Origin: Dipteronia dyeriana
Lineage: Eukaryota; Streptophyta; Magnoliopsida; Sapindales; Sapindaceae
DNA length: 64,000 nt
Reading direction: 5' to 3'
Assembly (NCBI GenBank): GCA_032871835.1
Contig: CM065296.1
Span: forward strand, 115,330,146-115,394,145
The translations under genes were made by a program, and so were the position numbers. Under the pieces are notes generated by a model, which was not told the DNA's origin, did not search any database, and was given only the letters and a program-made list of their open reading frames with translations. Positions 23,721 to 33,844 of this stretch are shown in pieces. Each line of letters starts with the position of its first letter. The stretch's first letter is position 1.

Positions 23721-24746
23721 TGTCCCTTTCCTAAAAATGAGCATAGGCTGTTGCCTATGCAATGGGTTTGGTGTGAGAAGCATCAGGCAAAAAATAGACG
23801 TGCTGGGTGGGAATGGCCTTTAGAGTAGTAAATGTGTTGTGTATGTTGGTTTGGATAGGCTGACAGTGTGCAACAACAAGGACGGTTGGTTGAAAACAAG
23901 CTTGGTGTTCAGGAAGCAAGCTTGGCGTGCTGAAAACAAGCTTGGCGTGCAGAAACAAGCTTGGTGTGTGCAACGTTGGGGTGTTATGTGTAGGAAACAA
24001 GCTTGGTGTGCAGAAACAAGCTTGGCGTGGGGAAAACGATCTTGGCCAGTGCAGTGTTGGGCGCTATGTGCGAGGAATAGGCTCGGCAGATAAAAACAAG
24101 CTTGGCATGGGCAAGGCAGTGTTGATTGACTGTGGGCAAGACATGTGAGTAGCACGTGCAATTAAGCGCACATGTGTGTGAAACATGTGGGTGAAACATG
24201 TGGGTGAAACATGTGTGGGATGACATGTGTGAGAAACATGTGTAAATCAATGTTTATCTGATAGGAAATTAGCATGTCGAAAATATGTTTGTTGAGTAGG
24301 AAAACAGTTACTTTGACAGTTACTTCCTATAACCTTTGTGATGTTGTAACATATATATACTCAGAGTGTTGAGTATTTTGACAGAGAGATTAGAGTGTAA
24401 TCGTCTTGGAGACATTGTGCATATGTGTTCCTAATTCTTAATGCAAAATAGTTTGGTTGGGATTGGTTCTCGTAATTGGATGTGTTCTTACTTTACATTG
24501 TTATGTGAGTGTATGTTGTGAGAATTACTTAGTGTAAACAGACTTGTGGTGTATGGTGACTGTGTTTACTTTATGCATTGTCTTGTGCAACAATCAAATT
24601 GTGTGATTCTGTGTTGTGGTGATTTATGAACTCTGAAAAGGAAAATAGTTTGTGTGTGACTGTTATTGAAGGGAATTGGCAAGCTGGGCAGGGTTCTGTT
24701 TCTACACAAGGTAGTAAATTCATGGGCAATTTTTACTTTTGTAACA
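23721..24746 (+). repeat. 5' LTR of the gypsy element, with internal minisatellites
   Basis: 1026 bp, TGTCCCTTTCC...TGTAACA. Between 23885 and 24120 it contains many diverged ~20-bp units built on GAAACAAGCTTGGCGTGCA. At 24165-24245 a second set is built on GTGAAACATGTGG. A TATATATA promoter-like stretch lies near 24350. Confidence 0.85.
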
Positions 24747-24800
24747 TTGGTACCAAAGCATGAGGTTGTGTTCGTTTCTCCTTAATTCTGGTGTGGAAAA

Positions 24801-25830
24801 ATGACTTTTGCAGATACTAAAAAACGTGTGGCTCGAGTGGAGAAACTTTTGGGTGATCCCCCTCCTGAAGGATCTAGTGATGTCATTACTGTGTAGGATC
24901 AGTTAGTGGAACAAAGTGAACGGACCCTTTTGATACAATAGGCTCATACTGATTTGTTGAAAGATTTGGAGACCAAGTTTGAAAAAGTACAATCAGACCA
25001 GACTGTTCTGACCACTTGCATGACTAACAAGATCAAGTTATTGGAGGATGAGATTGTAGTGTTGAGAATGGCACTAAACAACCCCAATACACATGATGAA
25101 GACTCTATTTCAAAGATTAAAGTACTATAACCAAAGTATATTTAAGGGAGCAGAAATGCTAAGGAATTAGAGAATGTCCTGCGGGAAATGGAACAATATT
25201 TCAAGGTTGCCAAAATTCCTGAAAGAGAGCAAGTGAACATCACTAGCATGTACTTGAGAGGGGATACAAAGTTGTTGTGGCGGCGTACCAAGTTGGCTAA
25301 TGACCCTAGTGTAGGCAGACCGAAAATTGAGACATGGGAGGCACTAAAGAAGTAACTGAATGATCAGCTCTTACCTTGCAACACTTCTTGGTTAGCAAGG
25401 GAAAATCTGAAGAAGATGAATCAGACAGGGTCTGTGAGAGACTATATGAAGGAGTTTAGTTCTTTGATGCTGGATATACATAATATGAATGAAGAAGACA
25501 AGTTATTCAATTTCAGGTCTGGGTTGTAGACATTGGCACAGACATAATTAAAAAAGCAGGATGTGAAGGATATCCCATCTACTATGGTTGCTGCTGAAGG
25601 CTTGATGGATTTTCGCATGTCGAATTCAACCTCTTCTAACAATGAAAAAAAGAAATCAATGGATGATAGGAAAGGAAAAAATAAGGATTGAAAAAAAAAT
25701 ACGAAGGAAAGAAGAAGAAAGGCGAAACATCTAATGGAAAGGACCAACAGAACAAAAGGAAATCCCAAACACAGGGTTGTTTTACTTACGGCGTTCCACA
25801 TTTTGTTAGTGAATGTCTAAAGAATGAGTA
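24801..25830 (+). pseudogene. Gypsy gag (decayed)
   Basis: ATG at 24801 (MTFADTKKRVARVEKLLG...), stop after ~31 codons at a TAG, then the Retrotrans_gag core in the same region (AKELENVLREMEQYFKVAKI, WLARENLKKM). A basic tail ends in a CX2C-type zinc finger reading C-F-T-Y-G-V-P-H-F-V-S-E-C, with one Cys changed to Tyr. Several further stops. Confidence 0.75.
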
Positions 25831-25899
25831 GGTCAATGCAATAATCATTCATGATTGTGATGAAGATGACACTTCTGGTACTGGTCCATCTCGTATTAA

Positions 25900-28800
25900 T
25901 CCTTTGCAATTGTTGAATATAATTAGTGTGGAAAGACAGCAAAGCTACAAATGCATGGTATATGTAAATGTGGAAGTGAATGGATGTGTAATTCAGGCTA
26001 CGTTGAACATAGATGCAGCCAACAATTTTGTGGCACATCGAGAGGCAGGCAGATTGGGTTTGAATCTGTTGGAAAGCACAAACAAAGGATCAAAGCAGTG
26101 AATTCTGGGGTAATGCCAGTTCGTGGTGTGGCAGTAACAACATTGCGAGTGGGATCTTGACAGGGCAAATGTAGCATGATGGTAGTACCACTTGATGATT
26201 TCGACCTAATACTTGGCATTGAGTTCTTTGTCAAGGTAAAGGCAATGGTGATGCCTTACCTTCGAGGAATTCTTACTAGGGATGAGGAAAACCATTGTTT
26301 TGTGCAAGCTGGACATCATACAGGGGAAAGACAATGGGGTTGTTATTTCTGCTAAACAAGTGGACGAGGGTCTAAAAAATATGTTGTTGCGTTGGTGCAA
26401 ATCAAGTCTGATGTAGTGGTTAAGGTGCCTGATGAAGTTGGGGCAGCACTTGAAGAATTTGTTGATGTTATGTCTAATGAACAACCTAGGGAACTTCCAC
26501 CAAAAAGGACTACTGACCATTAGATTGATTTAGAGGCTGGGTCAAACCACCAATACAAGATCCTTATAGGATGGAACCTTGTGAGTTAACAGAATTGAGG
26601 AAACAATTAGATGGGCTACTAAAAGCTGGTTTGGTACAACCATCTAAAACTCTTTATGGTGCTCATGTGCTGTTTCAAAAGAAGCAAGCCCACTACGGAT
26701 GTGTGTGGATTACCGAGCATTGAATAAGGTCACAGTGAAAAACAAGTACCCAGTGCCAAATGTAGCTGATTTGTTCGACAGATTGTCTAAGGTGTATTAT
26801 TTCATCAAGCTAGACCTCAAGTCTGGCTATTGGCAAGTCAGGGTGGCTGAGACCACATTTGTGACAAAGTATGGCTCTTTTGAGTTTTTGGTGATGCCTT
26901 TCAGCTTAACCAATACTCCTGCTACTTTTTGAAATTTGATGAATGATGTGTTGTATGAGTTATTGGATAAGTTTGCTGTTATGTACCTAGATGATATTAT
27001 GGCATGCAGTGAGACTTTGGTTGAGCATATAGTTCATTTAAGAAGGGTGTTCTTTCGGTTAAGGGGGCATAAATTGTATGTTAAGAAGGAGAAATGTGAT
27101 TTATGCTGGTAAGAAGTAATGTTCTTAGGGCATTAGGTCGGTAAGGGATAAATTCGGATAGATGAGAGGAAGATTGAAGCCATCAAAAACTGGCCAGTTC
27201 CTTCTAAAGTTACAGATTTAAGGTCTTTTCTAGGCTTAGACGTTTCATTGAAGGATATTCAAATAAAGTTTATCCTTTGACTGATTTGTTGAAGAAGGAT
27301 AGAAAATGGGTGTGGTCTGAAGCATGTCAGAGTGCATTGACAAGCTGAAGTTAACAGTGTCTTTAGAACCTGTGTTGTGTCTATCAAATTTTGAGAAGCC
27401 TTTTCAGGTGCATACTGATGCATCTGACAAAGCTTTTGGAGGACTTCTTATTCAAGAGGGGCATCCAATTGCTTTTGAGAGTAGAAAGTTGAAAGAAGCA
27501 TAGCAGAGGTATTCAGCCTATAGAAAGAATATGCCAACAGTGATACATTGTCTTGATACTTGGAGGCACTACTTGTTGAGAACAAAATTTATAGTGGTGA
27601 ATGATAATGTTGCAAACACCTATTTTAAGACACATAAGAAGCTGCATTTTAAGCAAGCACGTTGGTAAGAATACTTGGTTGAATTTAACTTTGTGTGGGT
27701 GTATCGTTCTGGCCGTCAGAATTAAGTAGTTGATGCTTTGAACAGAAAAGAAATATAAGAGTATGTTTCTGCATTGGCTACCTTATAGTCCAACTTTTTG
27801 GAAAGAGTAAAGGAGCAAGCTGAGAATGATTCTAACTACACCAAACTAAAGCAAGAGGTGGTAGATGGCCTGGTGCGAAGATATTGAGTGGAAGATAACC
27901 CGTTGTATGCCAAATGCAGTAGGTTGTTTGTTCCAAGTGCAGGTGGACTAAAACAGGAATTATTGAAGGAGACATGTGACCCATAGTGGGCGGGATATCT
28001 ATAAGTTGAAAAAACGGTAGCCCTGCTGTCTATGAGTTACTATTGGCCCAAATTATGTGCGGATGAGGAGATATATGTCAAGACAGGTTTGGTTTGTCAA
28101 CTTGACAAAATTGAGCGAGAGAAACAGGTTGCTTTGCTGCGGTCATTGCCAATACCAGAGAAGTCAGGGGTTTTAATTTCGAAGGATTTCATTGTAGGTT
28201 TTCCTGAAGTATATGGTATGAGATCTGTTTTGGTAGTGGCTGATAGGTTTTCTAAGTATACAGTTTTCATTGCAGCTTCAAATACATGTCCAGTAGAAAA
28301 GGCAATAAAATTGTTTTTCCAGAACGTGGTGAATCATTTTGGAGTGCCAACCGATATTGTGAGTGATAGAGATGCTCATTTTACAGGAAAGTTTTGGATA
28401 ATCTTGTTCAATTTGATAGGATCTGAATTGAAATTCTCTACAGCAAACCATCCACAAACGGATGGTTAACAGAAATGATCAATGCTCTTTTGAAAGAGTA
28501 TTTGAGGCATTATGTTACTGCAAAGTCAGAAAAACTAGTTGGATTTACTTGATGTGGCACAAGTTTGCTACAATCTGTATAAGTTATCATCTACTGGTTT
28601 GAGTCTAGCAGAGTTGTGTATGGGGTATCAGACCCTAACTCCATTGGAGGTAGCACATCAAAAAGATCAGGAATTATGTCCAGTAGCATACAAGTTTGCT
28701 CGGGAGAAGACTGAGCTGATTGAATGAGTCATTACGAGTTTGGCTAAGGTTGCTAGAAAGATGAAGAAGTATGTTTATCAGAATCGTCGTGCAATAGAGT

Positions 28801-29280
28801 TCAATGTAGGTGATAAGGTGTTGTTGAAGCTTACTCCACAGATTTGGAAGAAAGTCACAGACCGAAGATATCACAAATGCTTGATTCAGAGGTATGATAG
28901 GCCATTCGTGATCATGGAAAGGGTTGGTAATATGGCATACAAGCTGGCTTTACTAGATAGATTGAAGGTACACCCGACTTTTCATGTTAGTTTTTTGAAA
29001 CCCTACCATGAAGAAACTGAAGATCAAAGTAGGGTGCAATAGAGATGGGCACCTCCTGTTATCATAAAGGAATTTGACAAGGTAATTTTGAAGGTTCTAG
29101 ACCACAAGACAGTGGGAGAGAGCAAACTGAACAGAAGGACTGATTTTCTGATTCAGTGGAAGGGTGAAAGTGTTTCAGATGCCACTTGGGAGAAATGGGC
29201 AACATTATGGCAGTTTGAAGATTTGATCCGGAAATATTTGGAGAACCTCCTAACGAGGGCGTCGGTTTCTTCAAGTGAGG
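25900..29280 (+). pseudogene. Gypsy pol: protease, RT, RNase H, integrase, chromodomain (decayed)
   Basis: Protease region near 25970-26160 with the DTG triad altered (LNIDAANN). Reverse transcriptase 26570-27130 with MCVDYRALNKVTVKNKYP, DLKSGYWQV and an intact YLDD. RNase H near 27410-27730 (HTDASDKAFGG). Integrase near 28030-28470 with DFIVGFP, SDRDAHFTG and NHPQTDG; right after the last motif there are stops and the catalytic Glu codon reads Lys. Chromodomain-like segment 29080-29270 (FLIQWKGESVSDATWE). At least ten stops or frame changes. Confidence 0.85.
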
Positions 29281-29286
29281 GTGGTT

Positions 29287-30509
29287 TGTTACAGACCCAA
29301 AAATGGGCATAGGCAGTTGACTATGCAATGGGATTGGTATGGGACCCATCAAGCCAAAACAAGGCATGTTGGGTGGGCATGGCCTATGGGTAGTAGATGT
29401 GATGTGTATGTTGGCTTGGATAGGCAATTTGGACTCTCTCACATGCAATACAAGTTGTGAATAAAATGCTTTAGTACTGGGATCTTGGAAAGAAAATAAA
29501 GCAATAATGATCGGGAACATAAATCCCGAAGATTATAAAGGAGAGAGAGAGAAGTGTGATTTTCACTCATAGTGTCAACTCACATTTATTATCGAGATGA
29601 TGTCACTATCATCATGACACGTCTCCGATTTTTTTTTTATTTGATGTTCAAGTCTCCAATACATGTGTGTGAGAACCGATGTGTGAGAGAAGTCAATAAC
29701 AAGGGCGGTTGGTTGAAAACAAGCTTGGTGTGTTGGAAACAAGCTTGGCATGCAGGAAACAAGCTTGGCAAGTAGGAAACAAGTTTGGCGTGCTGAAAAC
29801 ATGATTGGTGTGCAAAAATAAGCTTGGTGTGTACATTGTTGGGGTGTTTTGTGCAGGAAACAAGCTTGGTGTGCAGAAGCAAGTTTTGCATGGGGAAAAC
29901 AAGCTTGGCCAATGTAGTGTTGGGCGCTATGTGTGAGGAATAGGCTTGGCAGACAAAAACAAGCTTGGCATAGGCAAGGTAGTGTTGGCTGACTGTGGGT
30001 AAGACATGTGAGTGGCATGCGCAATTTAAGCACACATGTTGGGGAAACATGTGTGGGCTGACACGTGTGAGAAACATGTGTAAATCAGTGTTTATCTGAT
30101 AGGAAATTAGCATGTGGAAAATATGTTTGTTGAGTAGGAAAACGGTTACCTTGGTAGTTACTTCCTGTAGCCTTTGTGGTGTTATAACATATATATACTC
30201 AAAGTGTTGAGTATTTTGGCAGATAGATCAGAATATGATCATCCTGTAGACATTATGTATATGTGTTCCTAATTATTAATGCAAAAATAGTTAGGTTGGG
30301 ATTGGTTCCCGTAATTGGATGTGTTCTTACTTTACATTGTTGTGTGTATATGTTGTGGGAATTACTTGATATAAACATGCTTGTGGTGTATGCTGATCGT
30401 GTTTATTTTGTGCAGTGTTTATGTGGAACAATAAGATTGTGATTGTGTGTTGTGATTAGTGAAATCTGAAAAGGAACACAGTTTCTGTGTGACTGTCATT
30501 GAAGGGAAT
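29287..30509 (+). repeat. 3' LTR of the gypsy element, truncated at its 3' end and carrying extra DNA
   Basis: Starts TGTTACAGACCC after a purine tract (GTGAGGGTGG). Compared with the 5' LTR it has about 270 extra bases (~29417-29690) and lacks the final ~85 bp. It has the same GAAACAAGCTTGG minisatellite (29715-29970). Confidence 0.85.
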
Positions 30510-30770
30510 TCACTGGCTTTTATTGAATTCAAATGAGCCATTTACAGGCTTACAATTAACGATGATCAACAACAATTCCTGATAACCAAGAACCACTAGA
30601 CCACTAACAACATAATGCCAATAACAAAGGAAACAACGGACAACTAATTCAAACAACAAACAACAATTCAAAACAACTAACTTATTGGTCTTCCTAACAG
30701 ATTGACCCACGATCTCCACCTTATGCATGACTTGCGTGAGTGATCATGGACTGATTTTATCACAAACTAA
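30510..30770 (-). repeat. Remnant of another LTR (minus orientation)
   Basis: Plus strand ends ...CCTAACA at 30698, i.e. an LTR starting TGTTAGG on the minus strand, next to a purine-rich GGTGGAGATCGTGGG tract (minus) that resembles a polypurine tract. The left end is lost at the junction with the gypsy LTR. Confidence 0.4.
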
Positions 30771-31575
30771 GATCATGTACAAATGTGTACATATCACAAT
30801 GCCTCATTTATGTCACTAACCATGTATTAAATTGGGATATGGTAATATGAAAGTTGAGATATCAGTTGGAATACTAGTCGGGATACAACGAATTAATTTG
30901 AAATGAAAATGGAAATCCTTATATACCCCAAATTACAAAACCTGAGCTTAACACAAAAAGTAAGAAATAATCATGTGTAAATTACATTTATCACAAGATG
31001 ATGAGATATGAATCCACCACTTGACATGGCTTAGAATTTTGAGAGAAAAGCTGCTCCCCTACCTGAGACTCTACCCATTTCACTTTCACAGCAAGAAAAC
31101 ATTGATTTTCTTCTCTCGAGTAAAGTCAGATCCTCTTTTCTGTGGCCCATCTATTGGTTAGGGATGGTCATCAATGTTTGAGGAGTAGGCCACGCTTGAC
31201 CATTTGTGTCGAGCTGGACCAAAGCTGGAATATGATAGCCGGTGAAACAGAACCGAAAGCAGCCATCCATCATCTCTGAAACCAAATGAGGAAAAGGGGA
31301 CATGAAAATCTAAGATAAAATTTGAGCAGTGGAAGTGGAGCCCTTTTTCTGGGTTGGATTGTTGAATTACCAAACAAAATACTACAACATAATGGGCACA
31401 CAATGTTTTTGGATAGATGTTCATGATAGGTTTGGTTGAATCTTGAATTGAAAGGCTGTTTCAATAAAAGCTGAAGATTTTTATTTAAATGATATGAATC
31501 ACATAAGAATGAATAGGGAAAAAAGTGACTTACTGTTCATAGACTTTCAGAGTTGTTAATTTAAAAAGACTTCGT
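30771..31575. other. Non-coding 3' flank of the heme oxygenase gene
   Basis: AT-rich sequence without a convincing gene; short open frames (e.g. 31158-31424, minus) look random. Confidence 0.5.
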
Positions 31576-33555
31576 TCATAATATGATGAAGCGAATTATC
31601 TGGCCCAAAAACTTGAACGATTTTGATGCTTCTCTTAAGCATTTGTTTTTCTCATCTCGAGTCCAATGCTGCAACAAATGAGTATCAAGCAATGCCCCAG
31701 CAATAGGTAAACGCAAGTCAATCATACATGGCAGACTCAGGCATTACCTCTCCAAGCATGTTGAGATTCTCACGCACACCTTTCAACAGTTCCTCTGCCT
31801 CCCCATCCCATTTGTATAATTCCAGCTCCCTTCCCTCAAGGATCTTCTCAGAAACCTATAAGGCAATAACCAACTAAAAAATTAAGTGATTGATTTGGTT
31901 CAGGCTAATCTTCCATTGAACAATGATATCAAGTGAAAACAAATATGAACTAATGAGGTGATTAGGACAAAGCTATTGCTAATGATCCTAGACACAACTA
32001 TTGTTTTGACACAAAAATGCAGCTTTTTAGGCGAACCTAGCTGTGAATTTCTAAATATTAATATATAAAAAATTACAAATTATTATGAAAATAAGAACAA
32101 TTATTAGTGCAAGCATAATGACAATGAATGTAGCATCCTCATGATTCTACAAATTTCAGCTAGTTACATGGAAGAGAAATCACTTATACTGTTCAGCAAG
32201 AGTCAGACACAGATAGACCGAGCATCATGCATCTTCAAGTGTCGGACACTGACATGTCTATTTTTCAATGTAAGTGTCCAACAACTCATGGTGAAAAAGG
32301 GATCACTCCTCAATAAAGCGAAGATTTGAATGGAAGAAAGTAATGAAACACAACATACAAACACTTTCTCGTACACACCTGTTTCATGAGAATGTAATAG
32401 TAGCCAGTTAATTTAGTCACTTAAAACCCTTTCCTTCTCTGCATAACACGTAAATTGACCTCGACCTCACATGAAACATTTAAGAATTTTAAGGAATCTC
32501 AGCCTTAATAAGTGCATACCTGTTTTGCAATCACTTGACCACCAGCTATATGCGAAAAGTATATATTGTACAAATGGGATAAGAACAATGGGGCACTTTT
32601 CTCAGCAAGTTCCTCCAAATACTTGGCATATGAAACTCCTAGAGTGCTAGGCTCTGGAAATACAACACCCTGTCCGCTAAACCATTCTAAATCTTTTGAA
32701 ATACCTCCTGCTCGTTCCAATCCAGTATTTCTAAAATAAGTATCTGTATTAAAATTAAAACATCAGATTTACAAGACTAGAGAAGCGAGATTGCAACCTA
32801 TAGACATCATTCATTTAACCAGAAAATCATGAGAATACCAAAATAATCGCCAATAAACATAAGCCTACATTACAAACTCTCAACTCCAAACTGTTATTTG
32901 ATTCTTTCATTAACAATGTATTCGTAAATGAGCAAGAACTAGCTCAAAAATACTATGATATTTGACAACAGCACCAAAGATCATTTCATACAAACACAGC
33001 ATAGGACTGTATAGATAGCCATATGAATACCCCACACCTGAATATTAATGAAAAATGGATAGTTAAGTTTAAACCCTAATAAAGGAAATTAGAGCAAATT
33101 ATAAAAAGCAAATTGAAAAAAAGAAAATGAGAACGGCAAAGAAAAACCTTACAATGCGTTCAATTGTGTCGAAGACGAACTGGCTATCAACCAAGTACTT
33201 AACAAACCCATCCACGCTGGGTTTCCAGGTCTCTTCGTCCGAATCATCTTCCTCTGCTTTTTCTTCTTCTTCTTTTGCTGCTTCTTCTTCTACTACGTTG
33301 TCGTCTGATGAATGTTGAGAATCCTCATTATCACTGTTAGTGTTACGAGAAGGGAATTTTTTTACCTTTAATGTTACGGAGTCTCATAGCGACAAATCTC
33401 ATCTCTTCAGTGATGCCTTGGTTCTCTCCTGGATACTCCTTCCTGTACCTCTTTCTCTTTTTCACCACCGGTGGTCCAATTCCATTGCTTGTTGAAATCA
33501 CAGCCATTGAATTTGTTGTTGCAGTTGATGATGACGAAGGGTCAGAACAGCACAA
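31576..33555 (-). pseudogene. HO2-like: Heme oxygenase 2-type (HO2-like, His-less) gene, apparently disrupted
   Basis: Recognisable exons: 33555-33153 (EYPGENQGITEEMRFVAMRLRN, acidic linker, WKPSVDGFVKYLVDS..VFDTIERI), 32730-32520 (NTGLER..DLEWF, then FSHIAGGQV), 31855-31748 (VSEKILEGRELELYKWDG) and 31668-31576 (HWTRDEKNKCLREA..., stop 31576-31578), with good GT-AG junctions and matching phases. HO2 proteins are plastid relatives of heme oxygenase that lack the heme-ligand His: here RLRN stands where HO1 has RLHT. Oddities: seven A (33357-33363) put the acidic linker in another frame, one base too many; no transit-peptide ATG is seen (in-frame TAG at 33565-33567; first in-frame ATG at 33507); and the small second exon (candidate 33074-33037) has the right length but little similarity. 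Could be a pseudogene or an assembly error. Confidence 0.72.
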
Positions 33556-33567
33556 GATAAGAGGCTA

Positions 33568-33844
33568 AGGAGCACTACAACATTGCTTATAGGAGCTCTA
33601 CAATGTTGAGTCAACCTCCTCCACCAAGAACTCAATAGTCATGAAATCTGCTACTCCTCAAAGTGATACTAAACATGAAGGAAAACTCGTTTGGAACTCA
33701 TTTTAACTGGATTACTTGAAAAATCCACTAACCAGTTCTATGTTAATAATTCGAGAAGTTCACAGCTTGAAACACTTTCATTTGATTAACCAAGCAGGTG
33801 TGAGAAGCGGCAAATCAGGAAACTAGTTGAGTAATGTTAGATTG
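33568..33844. other. Spacer between the HO2-like gene and the PPR-DYW gene
   Basis: About 280 bp; should hold the HO2 promoter/leader and the PPR-DYW 3' UTR. Both genes run on the minus strand. No repeat found. Confidence 0.5.

Larger units (their letters stand above)
23721..30509 (+). mobile_element. Ty3/gypsy chromovirus-type LTR retrotransposon, decayed
   Basis: 5' LTR 23721-24746, primer-binding-like TGGTACCAAAGC at 24748-24759, gag, protease, reverse transcriptase, RNase H, integrase, a chromodomain-like C-terminus, and 3' LTR from 29287. The order reverse transcriptase before integrase defines Ty3/gypsy, and the chromodomain places it among chromoviruses. Numerous stops and frameshifts break the coding region. 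The 3' LTR lacks its last ~85 bp: at 30509 similarity ends and unrelated LTR-like DNA begins. It inserted into the composite array that ends near 23720. No target duplication can be checked because the 3' end is missing. Confidence 0.9.

Noticed and set aside
23755..24250. Overlapping minus-strand open frames rich in CF, PSLF and AKLV repeats (also 29575-30113)
   Set aside because: They are read-through of the LTR minisatellite; repeat composition explains the open frames in several phases.
33296..33363. A ~61-bp intron in HO2 exon 1 (AAAG|GTAAAA ... CATCAG|AC)
   Set aside because: It would restore the frame, but it is shorter than normal plant introns and would remove the acidic codons NSDNEDSQHSSD that suit an HO2 linker. 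A one-base slip in A7 is simpler. Kept open as an alternative.
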